A stretch of DNA of 64,000 nt from Daphnia pulex (lineage: Eukaryota; Arthropoda; Branchiopoda; Diplostraca; Daphniidae): assembly GCF_021134715.1 (NCBI RefSeq), contig NC_060017.1:2976001-3040000 (forward strand). Reading direction: 5' to 3'. Under the pieces are notes generated by a model. That model was not told where the DNA came from and did no database searches. It saw only the letters and a program-made list of their open reading frames with translations. The translations under genes were made by a program, and so were the position numbers. This document shows positions 52,701 through 64,000 of the stretch, piece after piece (the first letter of the stretch is position 1; each line of letters starts with the position of its first letter).

Positions 52701-54173
52701 AGATACTAGAGAAGAGTCGGGATATGAACTCGTCTCGAGTTACACGTATATATACAACATCAAAGGCACTTTATCCTCTATCTCTCTCTCATCCGCCGCC
52801 ACTAAATGAGAGAAGCCGCCGCCCACCCTGCAGCTTTTTTTCTCTGTGGAAAACTCTCGGCTGTATACTATAGTTGTCTACACACACACGGACGTCTATG
52901 TAGTGTGTGTATACACAACGAGTCTATGTGTGTTGTAGAGGATTGGCTAAAGACCATCAAAATGGGCCGACTGCTGATGTTTGACAAGCTGCTGCTGCTC
53001 ACTCGTCAAACAAACAATTTCAGCCGGTAGGTTATAGACTTGGTGCAGGAGCAGTCGACGTCTATAATTGTCTCGACAGATTGATGGCTCTCTTCATCTT
53101 CTGGCGATGCAACAGCAACAACAAAATGCAGCTAATCTCTGAATTGTTTGTGTTGAATGCGCACCGGATGCCGGATATCGCCACCGGCTGCCGCCCCGCG
53201 ACACACACTGGTTCTCCGAAATATAATCGTCTAACCCATCTGCGATTATAATCTGATTTCTTTCCGAGTTGAAACTCGGAATTTCTACCGTTGTTTAGAG
53301 CGTCGTGAGAGACGGTGGAAATGGCCCTTCATGACTGTGTGTCAACAGATTGTGTTGACGACGACTGTCAAAACTCTTTTGGCTGGAAGAAAAGCGGAGC
53401 GAGAGATTAGACGCCCAACCTCAAATTACTTAACGCTGGAAGCCGTTTTCTCGTATCTTATCGCACATTTCCATGTGTAAATTAGCCTCGGCAAACATCA
53501 CAAGGCTTCTTTATTTTAACTCATTTAAAAACAACTGTCCTCAATTAATTTGTTTTAATTTTCAGCGCAAAATGAAATCTTTTGCGCTTCAGGATCGTGA
53601 TGATTCCATTTGACGACTTTTGTGTTCCAAACAGCTGGAAGCGCGATGGAAACGACACGAAGAAAAACAAAAGAATATTTTTGAATCTCTCACGACGACG
53701 ATGGCATACGTGTGAACATAAGAGAGAGAGAACCCCCCATGAAAGGACAAGCTGCTGGCTGGGGGAGACAACTCTGAAAGTCAATTTTTACGGTTATTAA
53801 AAAGATGTTAAATAAGGGAGAGAGAGAGAGTCGTCAACGGGGAGGTCTACTGGGCTCTCGACGGAGACCCGATATCTTTCGTACAACAAAGTTTTTGGTT
53901 GTGCGGGCCAGATGCAAAACACAGTGAACGTATAGTGCGCCATGTTGAACGGTTTGGAAACATGACACGAGAAAATGATGAGAGGACATCAATATCTACC
54001 AAACACAAAAAAGCCTTGCAGCAGCCAGCAGCTCAGAAAAAAACAGGACCACACAAACTCTTTTTCTTTTTCTCGAACGTCTCGACATCAAACCAAACGA
54101 TCTTTATAGACATGTAAAGTCATAGCTCGTTTTTCTCTCGTGTCTATGCGTATAATAACAATGTGGAGCCAGA

Positions 54174-54192
54174 CTCTCTCTCTCTCTCTCTC
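54174..54192. repeat. (CT)n microsatellite
   Basis: An uninterrupted CT dinucleotide run is visible. Confidence 0.9.
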
Positions 54193-54739
54193 GCCATCAG
54201 TCCAACCCTCCGCCTTATTGTCGACAACTCCCACAGCAAAATCCTTGTGCAAAGTGGCTCGAAAGTATATCTAGAAACACACACAAAAAAAGAAGGTCTC
54301 TCTCTCCTATAGGCTAATTATCGTTATTAAAAGCATGACTGTGATGGGGGAGACCCCTCCCCGCACTTGTTAGTGCCCAGGTAAATTCCGTATACATACT
54401 ACGTATAATGTCTATGTGTCAGAGAAGATATGGGACTATTCAAACAAGGCTGGAGAAAAACACATAGAGAATTTTTGGTGACCATTTGAGCTGCTGCCCA
54501 GCTCTATGTGTGGGCTGTTTTTTATTCCCCACATTATCTTTTGCTCTCTGCGGAGCCAGGCGAACAAATAAACACAACACACAAACAACAAATCCGAATG
54601 GCCATTATATTGCGGATTGCTTTATAATTTCTAGGCCCCCAAATCGTCTAATTACCCGCTGGCTGGCTGCTTTGGTGGTCATCCAGAGACGAGTGTTGTA
54701 GCGTATAGTAGTAGTAGTAGGACAAAAAGAGATAACCCC

Positions 54740-54756
54740 GTGTGTGTGTGTGTGTG
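54740..54756. repeat. (GT)n microsatellite
   Basis: An uninterrupted GT dinucleotide run is visible. Confidence 0.9.
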
Positions 54757-55466
54757 CTATGTGATGTGTGTTCAACCCCCTTCTCTCTCCATTTATACAA
54801 GGCTCATATAAGAAGAAGATGAATAGGACCAACCCCTCTCACAGAAGAAGAAAAAAAGGTTCCCCCCTCATTGGAAATGTGCCGTACTATATAAGAATAA
54901 TAAGGTGGAAGAACAAATTCCAAAGCCCTCTATCTCTTTTGGGGTTCTTGTGTGTGTGGTTATTTTCCCATTACCTTTCCGTAGTGTTTAACTGGCAAAA
55001 ATGAAATATACCAGAGGAAAGAGAGAGAGAGAGATGCATATGAATCTTATATATGTGGATGACCCCCCCACCAGCAGCAGCTCTCAGTCCACTGTATGTA
55101 TAACTGCAGCATCAGCGCACAAGCCCCGCGAGGTTTACAATTTTTTCCTTTTTTCTTATGGAGGGAGCGAGCCAACCGGAATTCCAGACGGGGAAACAAT
55201 TCCATCGCCCCTTAAAATAAATATATTTTCTTCCAACCTTTTCTTTCTTTTTTGTTTTAAGAAAAAATAAAAGAGAATGGTGCGACTCTCGTCGCGCTAA
55301 ACGTTCGAAAAATGCCTGTCAAAAGTTGACCCCCTCTCTCTCAGTCGGATTTCTAGTGAAACAAAAAGATCATGCTCGTTATCGCTGTTGACCAGAAACA
55401 AACCCCCACAAATCCACCAGCAAGGTTTTGAAAGAAAAAAAAGAAAAAAACCTCCCCTTCATCTTT

Positions 55467-55487
55467 TCTCTCTCTCTCTCTCTCTCT
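55467..55487. repeat. (CT)n microsatellite
   Basis: An uninterrupted CT dinucleotide run of about ten units is visible. Confidence 0.9.
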
Positions 55488-57240
55488 GATGGTTCCTTTT
55501 ATTTTTCGCTTGAAATTCCGCGCCGGAGTGATGACCCAGTCGCGCCAACGTTATCACTCACTCACACATATACAGCGGCCGCCGTATATAGTGTACTTCT
55601 TTTGTTGTGTTATACGACAGCAGTCGAGCCATTTTTTCTTACAACTCTGATATCATTTCAAAGATGATTGGTATATATGTACGCATATAAAAACCTTAAG
55701 AAGAAAAAAGGAAAATGTTTCTGTACACATCGTCCATATAATTTTGGAGAGGGGGACTCTTGTCTGTATACGGTTCCGTGTCATTATTTGATGATTGCCG
55801 CCCACAGGCAAATGATTCCATCCATTCCGTTGTGTCGTCAACCCCCCACATTGGTTATGTCGCCGTTGTGTCGAGGGGCTGGAAACAAGACACGCCTGTA
55901 GGCTCAACCGCGGTCCGTCATCGTCGATTGTCGCGTGAAAGCGGTGGGATGGATGATGATTTCGGGGTTCCGTCTCTTTCTCTCTCTTATCATTTCGAGA
56001 TTGTGTCTCTTTTTTTCTGGCTATATCATCTTGTTTTTTTTTTTGTTTTCAATTGAAAAACCCTGGCCAATTTTGCGGTAAACCTTGAAGCGTGACTGAG
56101 TGGATTATCTCTCATTTTCAACAAGGTAGGAGAAGAAGAAGAAGCTATATATAAGAAGATACAAGCTGGTGGACATGGCGCCAGCCGATCGGTTCCCATC
56201 GGACTTTTATTTTTTGTTTCTCTTCTTCTTTTTTTTCAAAAAGAAAAGGAACAACTCGCATGTTCTCGTTTCACTTTAAAGAAATAAAACCCTCGCCATT
56301 TACCAGGCAATTGACACTCGATATGCGAATCGAACAACAAAACAAAAACACAAACAAACTATGGGTTAATGAAAGCAAATGGATAGGTGGATGCGGTTTA
56401 TCGCGCGCATCTAAAGCAAAAGCGGGCTGAGGCTGGCGGCGGCACTCGGATACACATGCCAGACGTATCCATGGCTGGATCAGCAGTTTGGCTGTGCATA
56501 TAAAGAAAATGGGGTAAATAAGTGGGTGGACAAAAGAGGCCTGCGACATTGAAAGTACTACACATCCCATACATGTCTATAGTATTTTTTATTTTCAAAA
56601 ATGGCACACGGAAAGAAAGATGGATAGTAGCAATCTCTCTCTCTCTATGTGGAAAGGCAGCAGCAGATGGTGATAATTAGATAAAAGATAAAAGATTGAA
56701 AGAAAAGAATTGAACGCAGAGACGACGACCGAATGAAGGAGGAGGAGGAGGGATCAAGGCATCAAGACTTGAATGGCCGAGAGATAATAAAAAGCGGATT
56801 GGGGGGTTCGGAAAATGGATGGAATGAATAAGAAAAGAGAAGAGGAAGGCCCGAAATTGGGGAGGCGACCAATGGCGAACCAGGGTCTCTCTCTCTCTTT
56901 GGCAGCCCACCCAAGGGCTATGGCCAGCACACAATTCCGGAGCCAGCGCGACGATCCGTCTCCACTCGTACGGACTTGCGAAAAAGCAACTGGGAAATAA
57001 AACATGATATCTATCGGGTCGTCTTCACTCTTCAGCATCAGTCGTTCAAGTATCTCAGTCCAGTGCGGTCGCGTTGTGTGTGCGTCTTCACTATTTGAAA
57101 AATAAGAATAACAACTTTTTGCTGGCCCATTATCAGTGTGTCCACTCCAAGACACTTAACAGAGTGTTGTGTGCTTGTGTTTTTGTGTGTGCACAGTTGA
57201 TTGTGAGTTTAGAACCCAACAAGTACAAAGCCATTAAATC

Positions 57241-58981
57241 ATGGATGCGGCTAAATTGGCATCGTCGGCCGTGAGTCGAGAAGATGAGCTTCAGCAATTG
57301 GCAATCCATGCGGCCGGAAATCGATTCCCAAATGAACGGAGACCTTACGGTATGTTTTCGTTTTGCATTTGGGTAGTGAAGAAGAAGAAATTGTTGGTGG
57401 GTTCGTTCGTTCAACTCTCCGTTTTTCTCTTTCTCCCTTTCGAAACAATAGAATTGCCACCGATTGGTAGCGCTGGATCACCGTATCAACTTCCTCCGTC
57501 GGCGGCAGCTCATCACAGTGCGTCGGCAGCTGCGATGATGGCCCATCGCCATTTGGCAGCCGCCGCTTCCGTCAAATCCGATCCCAACATCAAAATTGAA
57601 TTGGAAAACGCCGAATTGTGGCAACAATTCCATCAGATCGGCACGGAAATGATCATCACAAAGTTGGGAAGGTGCGTGAATCAATCCATCAATCGGGCGA
57701 ATTTGTTTCTCTAATCCAACTTTTGATTTCCTTTGAAAATAATCAGACGGATGTTTCCGACTTTGAAAGTCAACTTGAGCGGATTGGATCCCAACACGAA
57801 ATACTTTGTCCTGTTGGATTTAGTCCTGGCTGATGATTCTCGATTCCGTTTCAACGCCGGATGGCTTCGTTCCGGCAAGGCAGAACCACAATGGCCGTCG
57901 AGGATTTACACCCACCCGGACAGTCCTGCCACCGGAGCTCAGTGGATGAAACACGAAATCTCATTCCAAAAAGTCAAATTGACCAACAACACCATGGATC
58001 AGCAAGGCCACGTAAGTTAATTGATCATTTCGTCACACATTAATTGCGACTCGGGTATTAACGGACAATTTTAATTTTTAACCTATACAGTTGGTTCTCA
58101 CCTCGATGCACAAGTACGTTCCACGAATCCACGTCATCGCAGCTTCCGATTACGCAAGCCTCCATTGGGGAATGCCTACGACCATCAACACCGCGGCTTT
58201 CAACGTCTGCAGTTTCATCGCCGTCACCGCCTACGCTGTAAGTTCTAAATGTCGGAAAAATTCAATTACGAACGTATCAATAACGATTATTCTATTGGAT
58301 TTCTAGAACGATCGAATGACGCAACTGAAAATCGATAATAACCCGTTCGCCAAGGGATTCCGTGAAAACGGCCAGCTTCGAGTGAAAAAGCGACAATTGA
58401 GAGACAGTTCACCTGGTAAGTCATTGATTCACCTGCTCGATTTCAAACGGAACCCGTTGTATTAAACTCGTGTCTTGATTCGTTTAGAAAACCGTAAAAA
58501 ATCTCGACCGAGCAGCGCTTCAAGCTCTCATTCATCACTCAACATCACCGACGACGAATGCAATCCACCAACAGCGCCCGGAGTCCTCCAGGATCCTGTC
58601 ACTCCGCCACCTTCGTTGACAGTTTCGTCGTCATCGCCCATCAAAGGTTCACCCACCAACTTTTCAATCGCTCGCCTAGTGGGAGAAACAACCAGCCCGG
58701 CACCCATCATTTTCCGACCTGAAATGCAACATCATCAGCCGTCATCCTTTCACCATCTTCATCCAGCCATCCATCCGTGGATGGCAAATCAGCATCACCA
58801 CCATCTCAGTCCTTATTCTTCTGTGTTTGCTCCGAGGCTGACCGGATGGCCTCACCACTTGCCTTTGATTCCTATGATGCACTTTTCTTCCATGTTCCAG
58901 AATGGCCCTCATCACTTGATGATGGGAAGCCCTGGCTCGACCTCACTCACTGGAAATCCTAATGCGAACAAACTGTTTTAA
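57241..58981 (+). CDS. T-box transcription factor (Tbx6/Dorsocross-like)
   Basis: T-box factors bind TCACACCT-type sites and control developmental patterning. Six exons (57241..57349, 57452..57671, 57747..58011, 58091..58237, 58307..58415, 58488..58981) give 447 residues. The T-box starts near residue 85: [123 protein letters not shown]. The intron splitting GRR from MFP and the others fit the family. The usual TAYQN is TAYAN here, and the segment before it ([10 protein letters not shown]) is unlike the usual F-P-E-T. The N-terminus is Ala-rich. The C-terminus is Ser/Pro- and His-rich and ends [17 protein letters not shown] and the RIH plus SDYASLHWG segment suggest the Tbx6/Dorsocross branch, but the subfamily is uncertain. 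The ATG at 57241 opens the only coding first exon seen. Confidence 0.9.
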
Positions 58982-59407
58982 AAATTCTCGCCTTATTTTC
59001 TTCGTTGTCCCTTTTTTATTTTCTTTCGTGTATTCCCTCTAGTCAAAAGGGGTATGCCGCATCACGTGCCTTCGCTCCGCACTCCCTGTTGATATAATTG
59101 TATTATTTTCACGTTGAATAATCAAACAAACACAAAACAAAAGTGTCGCAAATATCCCATATTCTATTAGCACAATGAAAAAGTGATTTTTTTTTCATTT
59201 CTCACTCTTTTAAAATTAATTGATTATTACACACACAAAATAAAAAAAAAATAAATACAAATCCAGCAAATTGAATTCATTTATTCATTAAGTAAGTCGA
59301 AACGGCTTCGGTGGAAACAAAAAAAAAAATTATTAATTTATTTATTTCGATGTAACGGGAGAATCGAATAAAACGTCGCCTACTTCTCATTTAGAGCACA
59401 GCAGCAT
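58982..59407. terminator. Convergent 3' ends of the T-box gene and SFSWAP
   Basis: Two genes meet tail to tail across 426 bp. Plus-strand AATAAA signals at 59239..59244 and 59250..59255 suit the T-box mRNA. Minus-strand AATAAA copies (TTTATT on plus) at 59337..59346 suit SFSWAP. The mature 3' ends probably lie close together or overlap. Confidence 0.55.
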
Positions 59408-62235
59408 CTATTTCTTATCGCCTTCAATCATTGCAATAACCTTGGCTCGAATACCCTATAAAATCGATAAGATAAATAAGAATTGTAAGCTCAATCGTTT
59501 GGTTTTCTAACCTCGGCAATTTTCGCAAAAGCTGGCTGAATTGTCATTAATTGCGACGGCAATGGACTTGAAGTTTCCGAACAACTCTTGGAAGCTGCAG
59601 CTTCTAAATATAAACAGATTCAATTAAAAATACGAACGCACTTTCATTGTCTGCCACTTATTATTTATTTTTTTACCTGCTGCGAGTTTACGAACAGCCG
59701 AAGTGATGGGTGATACGCGTGATTCACGTGAAGGTGATCGACTCTTGTTCCGTGGACTTTTACTTCGACTCCGACTAAATCTGTCGCTTCCCGATCGACT
59801 TCGAGATCGATGGCGACGTTTACTTTTACGTAATCGATCACGACTACGGCGTTTCCTCTTTTCCTTTCGATGCCTGTAGATAACGAGAATAAAAATCGAC
59901 ACAAATGAAAGACAAAATTCTTGTCAAATACCTGTCGCGACTGCGGTGTTTTTTGTGTGGACGTCGTGGTGATGGGCTTCTGTGGATGGGTCTGTTACGA
60001 CTACGACTTCTACTTCGTCTGGTTCGACTCACGCTGCGGTATCTAGTTCTGCTGGACTGTGGGCTGCGACTTCGACTACGGCGACGGATCGCTCGCCGTC
60101 GTCTTTCAGATGGAGAACGAGACATGGAACGGGTGGTGGATAAACTAGGGAAATTCCAGTTAGTTTATGCAAAATAACATAGAAACGAATAAATCAGGAT
60201 AACTAACCTTCGTGATCTTTCTCTCGTTTCTCCAGAAATAGCACCAATAATTTCTACATCTGCATCGTCAGGGCTGCCAGATTTGCTTTTCTTTGTTGAA
60301 CTGCTTGTAGATGCAATCTCTGCCGTTTCCGTCTCTTCTATTGCCTCTTTCCCTTTGGGAAATTAAGAAAACAACACACGCTATAGTTTCTGTAGCAGTT
60401 CACACTCAAGTCGAACAATACCAGCAACTTTATCCCTTCTCATTTGGTCAAGAAATAACGCCGCCTTTTTCCGACGTTCCGTCTTCATCAGCTCGGGATC
60501 AACAACCAAACGTTCTGCAGGGCTTTCTTCTCTGGTCTCCCTTTTGCTTTCCACGGAATGATTCGAGGATTCTGACTGCTTGGCTTGTAGCTCTTGCTGC
60601 ATATCGGTGTAGAGTGATAGTTTCTCCTTGTAATAGCTGTGAAATGAATGTTCGGTACTGAGGAAACTAAAACGAGGGTCGCCTTCACGACAAACAAAAA
60701 ACCAATCAAGACAAATGAAATTTAAATAATAATACAAATAGAAGGTATACCTTTGCTTTGAACAACCGATTCCAAATGGCGTCCAATCCGCGACATGTAA
60801 CTTGCAGTTTTATCAATTAGTAAACGAACTTCTGGAGACAGCTGTAAAGACTGCGCATCATCATTTGATTCTACTGTCGGTGAAACGACCGGATCCTGCA
60901 AAGTTGGAAATATGATTATCCAAGTTCAACAAGTTTAAATCGCGTCGTTCTAACCGAAATTTTGGATTGTAAAAGAGGGTGCAAATAATTATCGCCTTCG
61001 CTGTCGGATTCATTCACATGTCCGTTGCTCTTTGCGGATTCTCCTCTGTCGTCATTTTCGACTGGATCTTCTGTCGGAACGACATAGTTTCCGTTACGTA
61101 TGGCTGCGAGTACGTGACGGTAAAATGGGTGCAAGGCAGTGTCAAAATGTAGAAACTGAAACATGGGGTTGTTAGCTTGTTTGGCCTTGACAATGATTTC
61201 CATTTGAGTCCCTTGAGAAGAAATAAAGTTTGCCGTTTTCTCGATAATCCTCGCTAACTTTTGAGTCGGTGGCACTATGATGTCTGGTGGTACGTCAAGT
61301 ATAGGAGGAGGTACGTAAACTGCGTCTCCCAATTCACCAAGTGCTGATTGAAGAGGGACTTCTTTTGAGTTCAAGTCACTGACCTGTCCAAATGTTATCA
61401 AACATGAATTACTGAATTGATTTCAAGTGAAGAAAATGGTGGTCCCACCTCAGTTGAACTGGTGTAGCTAAAGGGGACCTGATGATAAGAGACTTCCTCT
61501 GATGTGACTTCACTCAGATCCTGGTTAAGCCTCTTGATTTCCTCCTCTTTGATGACAGCTTCTTCCGCTTCATCTTTGTAAAGAGCGAAGTAGCGTTCTT
61601 CGTCACATAGTTTTTCAATGCGTCTTTCTTCGGACGTGAGCCCTTCGGTGCGATCGTGGCCGCCCTGGGGTGCTTCATGTGGTTTCAGGTCGAATAATGT
61701 GCCTCGCGCGTCATACCTGCAATTTGAAGGAAATAAAACACAAGTTAACCAAGAACTCGATACCACATGATAAGCAGCAGTCAGCACACATTGAGGAAAA
61801 ACAACACAATTCGATCCAAACCTTCATTGTTCAAGTAATCCAAAATTTGTGCTGCAGATGTTGGGCAACAATTCAGCTCAGAAAATTTGTCTTTGAATCT
61901 AAGCGCACCCAATAAGTTGTCCTGTTGGAGTAGAGTCTGACACATTAGTTTGGATAAATAATTTTCAAAGAAGCATCAGAGACCAAAATCCTATCATGAT
62001 CATGGGAGCAGGAGGGGAAAATAAAATGTCTGAGCATTGCTCACCTATCAATCTTGATTGTGTCATCGCCCATCCATGGAATCAGAAGTTTCCCTTGATC
62101 GATTTCCGATGCTCGCTCGTCGTCACGAAACAATTTGCAGGCGTAACCAAACACCAACAAATCTTCAAATTTATCTTTTGCTTCTGCCTCAGCTAGTTGT
62201 TTGTGTCGGAGTACTCCACGTCGAGGAACAGCCAT
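59408..62235 (-). CDS. SFSWAP: SFSWAP (suppressor of white-apricot), SURP/SR splicing regulator
   Basis: SFSWAP is a nuclear SR-like protein that regulates alternative splicing, including retention of introns in its own mRNA in flies. Traced exons are 62045..62235, 61449..61716, 60955..61383, 60751..60895 and the following exons down to the stop at 59408..59410. The N-terminal DRY_EERY domain has [39 protein letters not shown] and [20 protein letters not shown]1 is [17 protein letters not shown] with [23 protein letters not shown]2 spans a splice junction: [20 protein letters not shown], then [20 protein letters not shown]. The C-terminal half is an RS domain ([33 protein letters not shown]), and the last exon ends [13 protein letters not shown]. 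Intron 1 (about 330 bp) contains open frames that could be retained, in keeping with known autoregulation, but that is inference. Confidence 0.94.
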
Positions 62236-62864
62236 GGCGTTGTGACGGATTCTTTTATCAAAGGAAACTCGTTCAATAAATGATGCTAGGAGTAATGATT
62301 CTTGAAATGATTGTACTTAGCCAAACGAAGTAATTCTAGCAAGTCGGATAAAATCTTTTTAAAAACATTTGCACTGCTCAAGACCAGAAAAAACTTTACA
62401 GCGAATAAATGTTGATGCCGATCGCCTCTCGTCTGCTAAAACGGCTAAACAGCATTTTCTGTCTAACGGCAGACAAGCGCTCATTTCAAAATTCACAAAT
62501 TTAACCATGGTCCATGGGTATAAAGAGTGTCTCTACTGTCTATAGTACCCATGATATATAACTGAGCTGAGCGTAAAGCGTATGTATTGAAAATGAAGAA
62601 CCTTAATTCTTTAAATTCTATAATGGATTTCTATAAAAAAATTAACATTTGTTTAAAGTCAAGTGTATTTTACCTATTCACATCCTTTCCCAGCGGGTAA
62701 AAACGACGTAAGAGAGACACGTGCATGCATACAAATAACAAAAAGGAATGTACCCACAAGTTACTCGCTAGAAAAGGATTGATTTAGAAAGAAAAGATCG
62801 CTCTTCAAAAAGAAAAGATGATACAAATTTTGTTTGAAAAAAAAACCTAACGTTGACAAAAATG
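62236..62864. other. Spacer: SFSWAP promoter and HYOU1 3' flank
   Basis: These 629 bp separate two minus-strand genes. The stretch contains the SFSWAP promoter and 5' UTR (left) and the 3' UTR region of HYOU1 (right). It is AT-rich with no exon seen. A palindrome-like CCATGGtCCATGG lies near 62505..62518. Confidence 0.5.
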
Positions 62865-64000
62865 TTACAGTTCAACATGATCATCATCTAAAGAGTCAGA
62901 TGATTGTTCAGTGTTTTCTTTTTTATCTTCCGCTTCTTTTTCTTTCTTTTCAGCAGTTTCTTCTTTTGTTTCCTCGGTTGTTTCATTGGCCTTTTTATCA
63001 AATTCCTTCAACTTTTCCGCCAACTCTTTCAGACGTTTTGTGCGTGCATTCTTGGCTTTGTTCACAAGCATTTTCACCTACAAGTATTAAATATTCAGCA
63101 ATCATTCGTTGGCGACTGAAAAATAAATATATATGACCTCTTTATCCATGGAACCCATTTTTTCGGCGATGGCTTTGAGAGTGAGAACGGGGGCTTCGTA
63201 CAAGGGTGTTTCCTTTTGCGCTAGCATTTTCTTGTCTAACCAAGACTGTCATGGAAAATGTAAAACAATGGTAAAAAGAGAAGGCTATAACATAAAATTT
63301 TATGTCGTACTTGGTTATCTTCGAGTAATGTTTCTAAACCGTCAAGATCATCATCATCCAAGTACTTTTCATCAGGAGTAGCATTTCTTAACTTGCTCAA
63401 AAAATGAGTGGAGACGTTCATAGCGTTTTTGAACGCAGCGATAACCTCAGGTCTATCTCGGTGTTCGCGATGCCTCTCAAACATTGCCCCCGTAAGGTCC
63501 TTCAATACTTGCAGCTTTTTCTGATATTCCTTGGCATCAACATCGCTTCCTTCGTCATAAAGCCACTCTGAAGTCTGAATAATTTGTGGGTCAATAGAAA
63601 AAAAAAATTGTTATTTAAATTACACGCTCTTATACGGTAATAAGGAATCGTACTTCAGAACATTTTTCCAAAATTTTCGTGCGGTCGTCTTCAGTTGTTA
63701 GTGATTGAAATTCATCTTGGCTCAGTTTATCCTGGATATCTAGGATGAATGTCTCAAGATTATTCTGCGCAATTTCCTTTTCTTTGCGAGCACGATCCTT
63801 TTCGTTCAAAGCGTCAATTCTGTACGTATAAAACATCATATTTTATAGAAACTCTTCATCGTGCCATTTTCAATTTTAAATGTGTTTTTACTTACCGCTT
63901 TTGAGCCACAGTGAGAGCGGCACCAGTTAGATTTGGAAGATCCAGAATTGATTCTTGTTTGCTGATTTCTTCTTTAAGGGTCTCGATTTTGGGTTTCTTT
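62865..64000 (-). CDS. HYOU1: HYOU1/GRP170, ER Hsp70-family chaperone (3' part, cut by window edge)
   Basis: HYOU1 (GRP170) is a large Hsp110-type chaperone of the ER lumen and a nucleotide-exchange factor for BiP. Only the C-terminal helical region is inside the window. Exons read from the right edge: LKEEISKQESILDLPNLTGA, then IDALNEKDRARKEKEIAQNN with LETFILDIQDKLSQDEFQSL, then SEWLYDEGSDVDAKEYQKKL with LKDLTGAMFERHREHRDRPE and AAFKNAMNVS, then KMLAQKETPLYEAPVLTLKA and the last exon MLVNKAKNARTKRLKELAEK followed by an acidic Glu/Lys-rich tail. The last four residues are HVEL, a KDEL-like ER-retrieval signal, where vertebrate HYOU1 has NDEL. The N-terminal ATPase domain lies beyond base 64000. 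Confidence 0.93.

Larger units (their letters stand above)
48073..57240. promoter_or_regulatory. 9.2-kb gene desert upstream of the T-box gene
   Basis: No conserved exon or RNA gene was recognised on either strand. The left end contains the ANKMY2 3' UTR and a CTCF-like CACTAGATGG at 48364..48373. The rest lies upstream of a T-box gene and is the likely place for its 5' UTR, promoter and enhancers. It includes a GC/CpG-rich block at about 50860..51150, a CCCG-rich run near 50584..50610, inverted repeats at 53262..53281 and 53341..53359, and many CT, CTT and CA microsatellites. Open frames such as 50728..51267 (+) are low-complexity and overlap others in competing frames. Confidence 0.5.

Noticed and set aside
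52934-53030. Short plus-strand frame with MGRLLMFDKLLLLTRQ
   Set aside because: Although a GT donor follows, there is no matching downstream exon and no recognisable family.

Overview
The window is nuclear DNA of an animal, most likely a branchiopod crustacean close to Daphnia. This is inferred from the gene content (arthropod-type Sxl, a midnolin/stuxnet gene, a Bicaudal-C relative, aprataxin without an FHA domain), from many short introns of about 60-100 bp with GT-AG borders, and from CA/CT microsatellites between genes. No bacterial operon, CRISPR array, rRNA or convincing tRNA was seen. Gene models were assembled by hand from conserved protein segments and splice borders. Where all exons were traced, the exon lengths sum to a whole number of codons. 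Border positions may be off by a few bases.

Layout, left to right: an RBM7-like RNA-binding protein (-, cut by the left edge); VPS54 of the GARP tethering complex (-); a short KH+SAM Bicaudal-C-like protein (-); about 4 kb of AT-rich, low-complexity DNA; midnolin/stuxnet (-, seven exons spread over 11 kb); 3.5 kb without genes; the peroxisomal ABC transporter ABCD3/PMP70 (-), divergent from the endosomal PH-FYVE protein PLEKHF/rush (+); aprataxin (+), convergent with a TLCD1/2 membrane protein (-); the SLX1 nuclease (-); a Sex-lethal-like RNA-binding protein (-), divergent from the E2 enzyme UBE2L3 (+); RPA1 (-), divergent from ANKMY2 (+); a 9.2-kb gene desert; a T-box transcription factor (+), convergent with the splicing regulator SFSWAP (-); and the 3' part of the ER chaperone HYOU1 (-, cut by the right edge).

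These are independent eukaryotic genes with no shared pathway. Loose themes are genome maintenance (aprataxin, SLX1, RPA1), RNA regulation (RBM7, BicC-like, Sxl-like, SFSWAP), vesicle traffic (VPS54, PLEKHF) and protein turnover (midnolin, UBE2L3, HYOU1). Short divergent spacers at 29.5-30.1 kb and 46.3-46.7 kb look like shared promoters. The desert before the T-box gene is the natural place for developmental enhancers.

The most notable observations are: two zinc-finger-like motifs at the VPS54 N-terminus; a cut-down Bicaudal-C relative; a GC-AG intron in ABCD3; an over-represented CTCF-like motif (CACTAGATGG) mostly near gene borders; a changed core motif in the T-box; and a possible second, bidirectional promoter inside the TLCD gene. 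No clearly new multi-gene system was found.
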